This document shows, piece by piece, positions 1 through 5,816 of a stretch of DNA of 5,816 nt. Origin of the DNA: Methylococcaceae bacterium (GTDB lineage Bacteria; Pseudomonadota; Gammaproteobacteria; Methylococcales; Methylomonadaceae). The stretch lies in the NCBI GenBank assembly GCA_003542275.1, contig DPKY01000184.1:1-5816 (forward strand), given 5' to 3'. The position numbers and the translations under genes are program-made. The notes under the pieces are model-generated. The model saw only the letters and a list, made by a program, of their open reading frames with translations. It was not told the origin of the DNA and ran no database searches. Within the stretch, counting starts at the first letter, position 1, and each line of letters opens with the position of its first letter.

Positions 1-59
1 AGATCGACGTTATGTTTCATCACATCTGGATTAACAAAGTGGATTTTTATATTTTTCAT
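1..59 (-). CDS. 5' end of an unidentified gene (partial, runs off the left edge)
   Basis: Reading leftwards from an ATG at 59, the sequence is open to the window edge and encodes about 19 residues beginning MKNIKIHFVNPDVMK. A GAGG ribosome-binding sequence lies about 6 bases before the ATG, which supports this start. The gene points the same way as hicB and begins 107 bases beyond the hicB stop, so it may be read from the same transcript or from its own promoter in the gap. The fragment is too short to recognise a family, and no function is proposed. Confidence 0.5.
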   Translation of the reverse strand, partial: MKNIKIHFVNPDVMKHNVD

Positions 60-103
60 TAAAGCCTCGATTATAAAATGCAAAAAATTGTAAACCACCT
101 AGC

Positions 104-140
104 GTTTTAGGTCATCAGTGAATGACGGTCATCCTAAAAC
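104..140. repeat. Inverted repeat between hicB and the left-edge gene
   Basis: GTTTTAGG (104-111) is mirrored by CCTAAAAC (133-140), giving 8 perfect pairs around a 21-base centre. The centre holds a smaller inverted pair, GTCAT (111-115) and ATGAC (122-126), and the word GGTCAT occurs twice (110-115 and 127-132). The repeat lies downstream of hicB. It could be an RNA hairpin ending hicB transcription, but there is no T-run as expected of an intrinsic terminator. It could equally be a protein-binding site in front of the next gene. The symmetry is visible; the role is inferred. Confidence 0.45.
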
Positions 141-166
141 ACACCATCACTTTCATCAACTCATCC

Positions 167-511
167 CTAAACAGAAACCGGTAACGAGGCAGTTTTCAAC
201 ACCTCGGTTGCCCATTGATTTAAACTCTTGCCGTGCATTTCAGCAGCGACAATAGCGGCGCGGTGGATTTCGGGATCCACACGCAAAAGGATCTTGCCAT
301 TGCTCGGCTTATCTGGTTTTTGTCCTAACTGCTCACAGGCGTCTAAATAATTATCAACCGCTTCTTCAAAGGCGGTACGCAGTTGTGCTACCGATTCCCC
401 ATGAAATACAACAATGTCTCTGATACCTGAAATGTGCCCTACAAAAATAGCATCATCATCGTCGTAATCGATACGGGCAAGATACCCTTTGTACTTCATT
501 GCATTATTCAT
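167..511 (-). CDS. hicB: HicB-family antitoxin (type II toxin-antitoxin)
   Basis: The 114-residue product has the two-part layout of the longer HicB antitoxins. Residues 5-65 form the HicB partial RNase-H-like fold (KYKGYLARIDYDDDDAIFVG, then the helical AFEEAVDNYLDAC). Residues 72-107 look like a ribbon-helix-helix DNA-binding domain (KILLRVDPEIH, then GKSLNQWATEVL). In this family HicB binds and neutralises the mRNA-cleaving toxin HicA and represses the operon. The ATG at 511 is chosen because AGGA lies 8 bases upstream and the ATG overlaps the hicA stop (ATGA); Met5 (MKYKGY) is a possible alternative. The upstream hicA survives only as a C-terminal stump, so the antitoxin appears orphaned and its normal operon promoter is missing. 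Transcription would have to come from the sigma-54 activator gene or an unrecognised promoter. Family assignment is firm; current activity is unknown. Confidence 0.9.
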   Translation of the reverse strand: MNNAMKYKGYLARIDYDDDDAIFVGHISGIRDIVVFHGESVAQLRTAFEEAVDNYLDACEQLGQKPDKPSNGKILLRVDPEIHRAAIVAAEMHGKSLNQWATEVLKTASLPVSV

Positions 512-597
512 GGCTGGATTCCTATCTTTTGTAAAAATAAACGCGCATCTTTCACTCTATAACGCAGCGCTTCTCTTTGCGGATGGGGGCTTAGAAT
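508..597 (-). pseudogene. hicA: hicA toxin remnant (C-terminal ~29 codons)
   Basis: Reading leftwards from 597, an open frame of 29 codons ends in TGA at 508-510 and contains HPQREALRYRVKDARLFL followed by KIGIQP. This matches my recollection of the C-terminal end of HicA toxins that pair with this HicB type (RPHP..E...Y.V...R.FL...G). The stop overlaps the hicB ATG as ATGA, the usual coupled hicA-hicB layout. The frame is closed by an in-frame TGA just before codon 1 and has no start codon. The N-terminal part, including the expected catalytic histidine region, is absent. The 37 bases up to the regulator stop (598-634) read AFYHAQRLRLEF in another frame, which could be a frameshifted continuation, but that is weak. 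HicA is normally about 60-85 residues, so most of the toxin has been lost. Confidence 0.7.
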
Positions 598-634
598 TCA
601 AGACGCAAACGCTGGGCGTGATAAAAAGCATCGT

Positions 635-1594
635 TCAAAAAGTAAAATTAAAACCGTGTTTTTGAATACGGTAAATAAGCGTATTGCGTGAGATGCCAAG
701 TAATTTTGCTGATTGAGAAACATTGCCGTTGGTACGATGCAAGGCTTGTTTAATTAAACGTGCTTCGAGTTCCTCTAATTTGAGTCCTGTTTCGGGGAGT
801 GCAAAATATTTTGGCGTGAGTTGATGCGTATTGTCTGTTAATTCACTTGGTAATTGTGCGGGTTCAATGACCTTGCCTGCAAACAGCACACTAAAGCGCT
901 CGCAGATATTGCGCAATTCACGAATGTTGCCTGGCCAGTGATAATGCTTGAGCACAGCGAGGCTACGTTGACTCAATACAGGCGCTTTCACGCCTTGCTC
1001 GTTTTCAAATACCTGAAAGAAATGTTCGATTAAGAGTGTAATGTCTTCTGAACGGTCAAGTAAGCGAGGTAATTCAATAGAAAAAACATTTAAACGAAAA
1101 TACAAATCTGGGCGAAATTGTCTACACGCAATCAATGGCTCTAAATCTGTGTTGGTGGCAGAGAGGATTCGCACATCCACTTTACTGGGCTGCACATCAC
1201 CAATGGCTAAAAATTCCCCCGAATCTAAAAAATGCAGTAATTTGCCTTGAATAGAAAGTGGCAAGGCGTTGATTTCATCTAAAAAAAGCGTCCCTCCATC
1301 AGCGGATTTGAGCAAACCGCAGGTATCATGCGTGGCACCTGTAAAAGAACCTTTCTTGTGGCCAAACAATTCCGATTCAATTAAATGCGCTGGCAAGGCC
1401 GCGCAATTTAATTTTAAAAAAACCGCCTGCGCTCGCTTACTCGCTTGTTGAATGGCTTGCGCAAAGACTTCTTTTCCCGTGCCGGTAGCCCCTTTTAAAA
1501 GCACTGTCGTGTCAGTTGGCGCAACTAATTTTGCATGGGAAATGCACGCATTTAAAAGCGATGAGCGCGTAATAATAGTTGAAAAATGATCCAT
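635..1594 (-). CDS. Stand-alone sigma-54 enhancer-binding activator (PspF-like architecture)
   Basis: This 319-residue AAA+ activator would hydrolyse ATP to remodel RNA polymerase carrying sigma-54 at -24/-12 promoters. Walker A is GATGTGKE (35-42). The sigma-54-contacting loop is GSFTGA (82-87) instead of the usual GAFTGA. Walker B is GTLFLDE (101-107), sensor I lies around ILSATNTD (143-150), the arginine-finger region is FRPDLYFRL (160-168), and sensor II is WPGNIREL (220-227). A Fis-type helix-turn-helix occupies about 274-315 ([20 protein letters not shown]). There is no N-terminal receiver, GAF, PAS or V4R domain, so activity would need control by another protein or by expression level, as in PspF or HrpR/S. 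No psp genes are nearby, so the target is unknown. The ribosome site before the ATG at 1594 is poor. The stop abuts the hicA remnant, suggesting an old rearrangement downstream. Confidence 0.93.
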   Translation of the reverse strand: MDHFSTIITRSSLLNACISHAKLVAPTDTTVLLKGATGTGKEVFAQAIQQASKRAQAVFLKLNCAALPAHLIESELFGHKKGSFTGATHDTCGLLKSADGGTLFLDEINALPLSIQGKLLHFLDSGEFLAIGDVQPSKVDVRILSATNTDLEPLIACRQFRPDLYFRLNVFSIELPRLLDRSEDITLLIEHFFQVFENEQGVKAPVLSQRSLAVLKHYHWPGNIRELRNICERFSVLFAGKVIEPAQLPSELTDNTHQLTPKYFALPETGLKLEELEARLIKQALHRTNGNVSQSAKLLGISRNTLIYRIQKHGFNFTF

Positions 1595-1695
1595 AAAACG
1601 CTACACAGCAATTACTATACCGCCCTCGTAAAACGCGAGGTAATTGGCATAGACAAATCATTTAAAAACGTAATTTAATACAATAAAAACAACCT

Positions 1696-1701
1696 ATTAT
1701 A
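1696..1701 (-). promoter_or_regulatory. Possible -10 box for the activator gene
   Basis: On the minus strand this is a perfect TATAAT. It would start a transcript with a leader of roughly 95 bases before the activator ATG. The nearest -35-like word, TTGACG, is only 9 bases upstream, which is too close, and no good -35 lies at 16-18 bases. It is offered as a weak candidate in an AT-rich stretch. Confidence 0.25.
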
Positions 1702-1770
1702 GTTATTTTGCGTCAAAGACACGCGCTGAACACATCGACACAAAAAAGCGTGCGTCACCCCTTATTTTTT

Positions 1771-1816
1771 AAAAAAATGTGTGATTTCACCTATTTTTTT
1801 CAAAAGTGCGTGAAAT
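1771..1816 (-). terminator. Possible moeB terminator (hairpin plus T-run)
   Basis: On the minus strand, 11 bases after the moeB stop, ATTTCAC and GTGAAAT (1810-1816 and 1784-1790) can form a 7-pair stem around a 19-base loop. A run of seven T follows about 6 bases later (1771-1777). The loop is large, the stem is AT-rich and the T-run is not adjacent, so this is a weak terminator at best. It would separate moeB transcription from the activator gene. Confidence 0.35.
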
Positions 1817-1827
1817 GCAACAGTTTT

Positions 1828-2571
1828 TTATTGTGCGCAAGTTGGACACTGCGCATTTTTACGCAGACGCAGCGTATTAAATTCCATGGTGAAGCCATCA
1901 ATGACGAGCAAACGCCCTGTGAGCGTTTCACCTATACCGATAATGATTTTCATCGCTTCTAAGGCTTGAATACTGCCCACAATCCCCGTAATGGGTGAAA
2001 TCACGCCATTGGTTGAGCACGTTTGCACTTCTTCACCGTCTTGTTGATAGAGGCAGTTATAGCAAGGGCTGTCATTATTTCCCGCTGTAAATACACTCAC
2101 TTGCCCTTCAAAACGAATCGCCGCGCCTGAAACAAGTGGCGTTTGGTATTGCACACACGCGGCATTGAGCGCAAAACGCGTGCGAAAATTATCACTACAA
2201 TCTAAAACAATATCAGCACCTTGCACTTCTTTTTCGAGTGTTGTGCCCTCAAGTTTGGCTTTGATTGCACGCACATTCACATCAGAATTTAAATTTTTTA
2301 ATGTTTCAAGGGTTGAAATTACTTTATCCATCCCTACATTGTGAGTGTGATGTGCAATTTGTCGTTGTAGGTTGGAGAGGTCAACGTGGTCGTCGTCATA
2401 GAGGGTGATATGCCCCACCCCCGCCGCCGCAAGATACATCGCTGCAGGCGAGCCAAGGCCACCAGCACCAACAATGAGAACGTTTGCATGAAGTAATTTT
2501 AATTGGCCACAAATATCAATTTGCGGCAACATGATTTGTCGGCTGTAGCGATAGAGTTGATTATCGTTCAT
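1828..2571 (-). CDS. moeB: MoeB/ThiF/HesA-family sulfur-carrier adenylyltransferase
   Basis: This E1-like enzyme would adenylate the C-terminal glycine of a ubiquitin-fold sulfur carrier (MoaD for molybdopterin, or ThiS for thiazole) in the cytoplasm. From the ATG at 2571 the product is 247 residues, close to the 249 of E. coli MoeB, and opens MNDNQLYRYSRQIMLPQ, a typical family start. The nucleotide-binding GAGGLG is at 35-40, SNLQRQ with the conserved arginine at 70, and LDCSDN at 123-128. Four zinc-ligand cysteines appear as CYNC (170, 173) and CPTC (242, 245). Cys185 in QTCSTNGV sits where ThiF/MoeB proteins keep a conserved cysteine. There is no C-terminal rhodanese domain. An in-frame GTG at 2613 would add 14 residues; neither start has a good ribosome site, and the ATG is preferred on family length. 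No moa, moe or thi gene is adjacent, so MoeB and ThiF roles cannot be separated here. Confidence 0.88.
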   Translation of the reverse strand: MNDNQLYRYSRQIMLPQIDICGQLKLLHANVLIVGAGGLGSPAAMYLAAAGVGHITLYDDDHVDLSNLQRQIAHHTHNVGMDKVISTLETLKNLNSDVNVRAIKAKLEGTTLEKEVQGADIVLDCSDNFRTRFALNAACVQYQTPLVSGAAIRFEGQVSVFTAGNNDSPCYNCLYQQDGEEVQTCSTNGVISPITGIVGSIQALEAMKIIIGIGETLTGRLLVIDGFTMEFNTLRLRKNAQCPTCAQ

Positions 2572-2675
2572 AGTGTTGCGTTTAATCGTAATTTTTTGTA
2601 AGGCGATGTCCACTCCGTTTTTTTAACTTAATTCAAAGAGTGAGACGTTTTATCTTTTTATTTTAATCTATTCTT

Positions 2676-2680
2676 AGGAG
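2676..2680 (+). promoter_or_regulatory. Ribosome-binding site of groES
   Basis: A perfect AGGAG lies 6 bases before the groES ATG, the strongest ribosome site in the window, fitting a highly expressed chaperonin operon. In the 115-base moeB-groES divergent gap I found no CIRCE operator (TTAGCACTC-N9-GAGTGCTAA) and no convincing sigma-32 promoter (CTTGAA with CCCCAT). The heat-shock control of this operon is therefore not readable from the sequence. Confidence 0.8.
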
Positions 2681-2686
2681 TTTTAT

Positions 2687-2974
2687 ATGAGCATTAAACC
2701 ATTGCATGACCGCGTTATCGTTAAACGTGTTGCTGAAGAAACCACGACCGCTGGCGGCATTGTGCTTCCTGGCAGCGCGGCAGAAAAGCCAAGCCAAGGT
2801 GAAGTGTTGGCTGTTGGAACAGGCAAACCACTTGAAAACGGCACTGTGCGCGCTTTGCAAGTCAAAGTAGGCGACAAAGTTTTATTTGGCAAATACTCAG
2901 GTAGTGAAGTGAAAGTAGATGGTCAAGAAGTTATCGTCATGCGTGAAGACGATATTTTAGCGATTTTAGCGTAA
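2687..2974 (+). CDS. groES: Co-chaperonin GroES (Hsp10)
   Basis: The 95-residue product (E. coli GroES has 97) forms the seven-subunit lid that closes the GroEL folding chamber. It opens [18 protein letters not shown]. The mobile loop spans about residues 17-34 and carries GGIVLPG, with the hydrophobic IVL (25-27) that docks on the GroEL apical domain. The core strands GEVLAVGTG (38-46), [12 protein letters not shown] (61-72) and [14 protein letters not shown] (81-94) are all in place. It is the first gene of the groESL operon, with groEL starting 64 bases downstream. It is divergent from moeB across a 115-base gap that must hold its promoter. Nothing in the protein looks abnormal. Confidence 0.98.
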   Translation: MSIKPLHDRVIVKRVAEETTTAGGIVLPGSAAEKPSQGEVLAVGTGKPLENGTVRALQVKVGDKVLFGKYSGSEVKVDGQEVIVMREDDILAILA

Positions 2975-2977
2975 TTG

Positions 2978-3001
2978 ATTGATAAACAATCCGTTATCAA
3001 T
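2978..3001 (+). repeat. Hairpin in the groES-groEL gap
   Basis: ATTGATAA (2978-2985) pairs perfectly with TTATCAAT (2994-3001) across an 8-base loop, beginning 3 bases after the groES stop. There is no T-run directly after the stem, so it is not a standard terminator. In other bacteria, such as Agrobacterium, an intergenic hairpin in groESL mRNA is a processing site that sets different stabilities for the two cistrons; a similar role here is inference. A second self-complementary AT tract, TTTTAAAATTTTAAAA (3009-3024), follows just before the weak groEL ribosome site AGG (3026-3028). Confidence 0.55.
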
Positions 3002-3014
3002 TCACACTTTTTAA

Positions 3015-4691
<1,677 letters not shown>

Positions 4692-4713
4692 TCATCACGT
4701 TGGCTTAAATTCC

Positions 4714-4752
4714 AAAAGCCCCGATTTGCTTTGAAGCAGTCGGGGCTTTTTT
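4714..4752 (+). terminator. groESL intrinsic terminator
   Basis: AAAAGCCCCGA (4714-4724) pairs with TCGGGGCTTTT (4740-4750), 11 perfect pairs. A further short stem, TGCT/AGCA, inside the loop makes the hairpin longer. Six T residues (4747-4752) follow the GC-rich core and then run into the GTTT repeat. The stem is symmetrical with A/T flanks, so it could work in both directions. It is the clear end of the groESL transcript. Confidence 0.9.
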
Positions 4753-4780
4753 GTTTGTTTGTTTGTTTGTTTGTTTGTTT
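4753..4780 (+). repeat. Tetranucleotide repeat, seven perfect GTTT copies
   Basis: Seven uninterrupted GTTT units fill 28 bases directly after the T-run of the groEL terminator. Perfect tetranucleotide tracts can gain or lose units by slipped-strand mispairing. This one lies upstream of the small gene pair, ending 57 bases before the first ATG, and its last unit forms part of a candidate -35 box. It is not inside a credible reading frame: the frame through the tract opens only from a TTG and has no upstream ATG. Confidence 0.95.
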
Positions 4781-4802
4781 AAAATTGAGTTTCGTTTAAA
4801 AT
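4775..4802 (+). promoter_or_regulatory. Candidate sigma-70 promoter of the small gene pair
   Basis: TTGTTT (4775-4780), the last bases of the GTTT tract, serves as a possible -35 with a 16-base spacer to TAAAAT (4797-4802) as -10. Transcription would begin near 4809, leaving a leader of about 30 bases before the ATG at 4838. Adding or removing GTTT units would keep the same -35 and spacer, so slippage would change upstream context rather than core spacing. The stretch is AT-rich and chance matches are easy. Confidence 0.35.
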
Positions 4803-4837
4803 GCAAGTCTGTTGAAATTTTTTTTATTGAGAAATTT

Positions 4838-5032
4838 ATGAATCCCACAACGCTATCACTTACACTCGATTCTTCTGTAAAAAAATCATCGCAAAAACAA
4901 AAAACTAACTTTGCAATAGATGAATTCGATAAAGCGAGAATGGAACGTGCTTTATCTATGGAATCAATAAAATTGCCAGAGGATTTAACTCGTGAGAAAA
5001 AACGCAAATTTCTGTTGGAATACAGTGAATAG
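4838..5032 (+). CDS. Small hypothetical protein, candidate antitoxin of a two-gene unit
   Basis: The 64-residue product opens MNPTTLSLTLDSSVKK and ends KKRKFLLEYSE. The middle part, with DEFDKARMERALSMESIKLP (28-47), looks helical. I do not recognise a family: no clear ribbon-helix-helix, HTH, AbrB or Phd motif is visible. The ATG at 4838 is chosen because GAGA lies 7 bases upstream and because the longer in-frame reading into the GTTT tract would need a TTG start and a repetitive FVCLFVCLF leader. It lies 2 bases before a 130-codon gene in the same direction, a short-gene-first layout typical of toxin-antitoxin operons. By my count its charge is slightly basic (13 K/R against 11 D/E), unusual for an antitoxin. 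The role is inferred from context only. Confidence 0.6.
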   Translation: MNPTTLSLTLDSSVKKSSQKQKTNFAIDEFDKARMERALSMESIKLPEDLTREKKRKFLLEYSE

Positions 5033-5034
5033 CG

Positions 5035-5427
5035 ATGGCTTCTTTTTATCGCGTTGAATTTCGTAGACAATTTGCAATCGAATTTAAAAATTATCCTGAA
5101 AACCAACAAGACAAAATCCTCGATTTTATCGAAACGTTTGAACAACAGGGTTTGACTGATTTCTCAAAATACGCAGGAAAGATTGCCCCTTCGTGGTCCA
5201 ATTTGGAAAGTTCAAATCCAACTTATGCTTACGCCAAAGAAAATAATTTATGGCATTACCACATTGGCATTCCGATTTATCAACAACTTCACACAAAATA
5301 TAAAACCTCCGATGTTGTTTTACATTTTCAATGGCAACAAGGTGAAAACGTAATTTATCTCGTGGATATTTATAGTCACTATAGATATGACGGCAGTTTT
5401 TATCTGCCTCCTTCAAATTATTTGTAA
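5035..5427 (+). CDS. Hypothetical protein, candidate toxin of the two-gene unit
   Basis: The 130-residue product begins MASFYRVEFRRQFAIEFK and ends DGSFYLPPSNYL. The order is an N-terminal helical stretch (about 10-40) and then a probable beta-rich half with LWHYHIGIP (72-80), DVVLHFQW (93-100) and NVIYLVDIYSHYRYDGSF (105-122). This helix-then-sheet layout, with clustered His, Tyr and Trp residues, loosely recalls RelE/ParE-type or YafO-like mRNA interferase toxins, but I cannot place it in a named family. It starts 2 bases after the stop of the 64-codon gene and has only a weak ribosome site inside that gene, so translation is probably coupled. By my count it is slightly acidic (14 D/E against 11 K/R), the reverse of most toxins. 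It could instead be a conserved small protein of other function. Confidence 0.65.
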   Translation: MASFYRVEFRRQFAIEFKNYPENQQDKILDFIETFEQQGLTDFSKYAGKIAPSWSNLESSNPTYAYAKENNLWHYHIGIPIYQQLHTKYKTSDVVLHFQWQQGENVIYLVDIYSHYRYDGSFYLPPSNYL

Positions 5428-5433
5428 AAAACG

Positions 5434-5637
5434 GATTTGCATCACGCCTTTGGAACTTTGTTTGAATACGTTTTGAAAATTTGCGGCTATCGTGTGAAGC
5501 ATCGAACAGTGACATTAGTGGTTGCATGAAATGAGGACATTCGCGTTATTTCAGCACGTCACGCCGAGCCTCACGGAATTGGCAAGCGCACATTAAAAAT
5601 TTCTGCTAAATTAAAAATGACACAAAATACTCAATAA
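5434..5637 (+). pseudogene. Decayed gene with a BrnT-like C-terminal motif
   Basis: One reading frame runs through here with a single internal stop (TGA at 5527-5529) and ends at TAA (5635-5637). Before the stop it reads FEYVLKICGYRVKHRTVTLVVA; after it, NEDIRVISARHAEPH. The order 'hydrophobic LVV strand, then short turn, then IRxISAR(K/R)A' is characteristic of the C-terminal half of BrnT-type RelE-fold toxins. The usual E...YE ending is replaced by GIGKRTLKISAKLK. No start codon with a ribosome site is seen, and the N-terminal part of BrnT is not recognisable. It happens to share the frame of the preceding 130-codon gene beyond its TAA. I read it as a toxin-gene remnant, but the match is short and could be chance. 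Confidence 0.4.
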
Positions 5638-5640
5638 AGA

Positions 5641-5675
5641 GCCCCGATGCTAGTACTACCATCGGGGCTTTTTTT
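5641..5675 (+). terminator. Intrinsic terminator after the accessory genes
   Basis: GCCCCGAT (5641-5648) pairs with ATCGGGGC (5661-5668) around a 12-base loop, followed by seven T. It would end transcripts from the small gene pair and the remnant. The stem core GCCCCGA/TCGGGGC is the same as in the groEL terminator about 920 bases upstream. Confidence 0.88.
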
Positions 5676-5679
5676 GCGG

Positions 5680-5816
5680 TAAGCTATAGCAAACGCACCA
5701 TAATTTAATGTTAAAATGCGGATATTTAGCAGAGTCGAAGGCTATGGCATACGGTGCACAATTTAGAAAAAAACTGTTAGCAGTACAAGAAGCAGAAGGA
5801 TTGAGCAATGAAGAGG
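5680..5816 (+). mobile_element. Left end of a probable IS630-like insertion sequence (partial)
   Basis: The transposase-like start at 5744 implies an insertion sequence entering from here and running off the right edge. IS630/Tc1 elements insert at TA; a TA occurs at 5680-5681, followed by the palindrome GCTATAGC (5683-5690) just after the terminator tail. I take this as the likely left boundary, but the matching right end is outside the window, so the terminal repeat cannot be confirmed. Confidence 0.4.
5744..5816 (+). CDS. IS630-like transposase, N-terminal fragment (runs off the right edge)
   Basis: From the ATG at 5744 the frame is open to the edge and gives 24 residues beginning MAYGAQFRKKLLAVQEAEG and continuing LSNEE. 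This resembles the start of the helix-turn-helix domain of IS630-family transposases and related orphan HTH proteins (MxYSxDFRKKVLxxxExEGLSxxEVAxRF). AAGG sits 3 bases before the ATG, a close but usable ribosome site. The DDE catalytic region is outside the window, so integrity and family cannot be checked. Confidence 0.65.
   Translation, partial: MAYGAQFRKKLLAVQEAEGLSNEE

Larger units (their letters stand above)
1595..1827. other. Noncoding spacer between moeB and the activator gene
   Basis: No convincing gene is seen in these 233 AT-rich bases. They hold a possible moeB terminator at the right end, a TATAAT box on the minus strand (1696-1701), and a small hairpin CCTCG/CGAGG (1624-1628 and 1636-1640) ahead of the activator start. 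The words GTGCGT and TGCGTCACC recur loosely around 1750-1815 but do not form a clean repeat. Confidence 0.5.

Noticed and set aside
70..75. TATAAT on the minus strand before the left-edge gene
   Set aside because: It lies 10 bases from the ATG, so the transcript start would fall inside or after the ribosome site. The TTTACA upstream is only 13 bases away, too close for a -35.
1608..1621. Sigma-54-like promoter on the minus strand (GG, 10 bases, then GC, with TTGCT) just before the activator gene
   Set aside because: The GG/GC spacing is right, but transcription would start only about 3 bases before the ATG, and the -24 half is otherwise a poor match.
1708..1962. Plus-strand open frame over the spacer and the moeB 3' end
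   Set aside because: About half lies antisense to moeB and the rest is low-complexity AT-rich sequence. There is no ribosome site and no recognisable protein.
2614..2686. CIRCE operator or sigma-32 promoter upstream of groES
   Set aside because: GAGTGAGAC superficially resembles half a CIRCE site, but the mirrored half is missing. No CTTGAA/CCCCAT pair at proper spacing is present.
4751..4837. Extension of the 64-codon gene back through the GTTT tract
   Set aside because: It needs a TTG start inside the terminator T-run, has no ribosome site and gives a repetitive leader. The ATG at 4838 has a plausible ribosome site.
4705..5145. Minus-strand open frame of 146 codons across the repeat and the small gene
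   Set aside because: It is antisense to the plus-strand gene pair and terminator, is low in complexity (NKQTNKQTNK from the repeat) and has no family signal.
5530..5598. Short plus-strand frame starting ATGAGGACATTC after the TGA at 5527
   Set aside because: It encodes only about 22 residues, has no good ribosome site, and overlaps in another frame the BrnT-like motif, which is the more meaningful reading.

Overview
The window looks like chromosomal DNA of a moderately AT-rich gammaproteobacterium. The basis is a GroES/GroEL pair very close to the enterobacterial type (GroEL ending in Gly-Gly-Met repeats), a PspF-like sigma-54 activator and a MoeB/ThiF-type E1 enzyme. A Thiotrichales-like sulfur bacterium is a guess only. 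No rRNA, tRNA, CRISPR array or replication origin was seen.

Left part (1-2613), all on the minus strand. At the edge is the first 59 bases of an unidentified gene. Next come a complete hicB antitoxin gene and, overlapping its start by four bases, the last ~30 codons of a broken hicA toxin gene. That hicA stump abuts the stop codon of a stand-alone sigma-54 enhancer-binding protein. A 233-base AT-rich spacer with inverted repeats separates this regulator from a MoeB/ThiF-family adenylyltransferase gene.

Centre (2614-4752). The groES-groEL operon runs on the plus strand, divergent from moeB. It has a strong ribosome site on groES, a hairpin in the groES-groEL gap, and a strong intrinsic terminator after groEL.

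Right part (4753-5816), accessory in character. Seven perfect GTTT copies follow the groEL terminator directly and merge into a candidate promoter. Then comes a two-gene unit (64 and 130 codons, 2 bases apart) with the layout of a toxin-antitoxin module, though I cannot assign it to a named family with confidence. Downstream is a decayed reading frame with a BrnT-like C-terminal motif and an in-frame stop. A second terminator follows, with almost the same stem as the groEL one. The window ends in the first 24 codons of an IS630-like transposase.

Overall, a conserved housekeeping core (moeB, groES, groEL) is flanked on both sides by intact or broken toxin-antitoxin genes and the edge of an insertion sequence. 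Nothing proves a new system. The least explained item is the small gene pair after groEL, with the tetranucleotide repeat in its promoter region.
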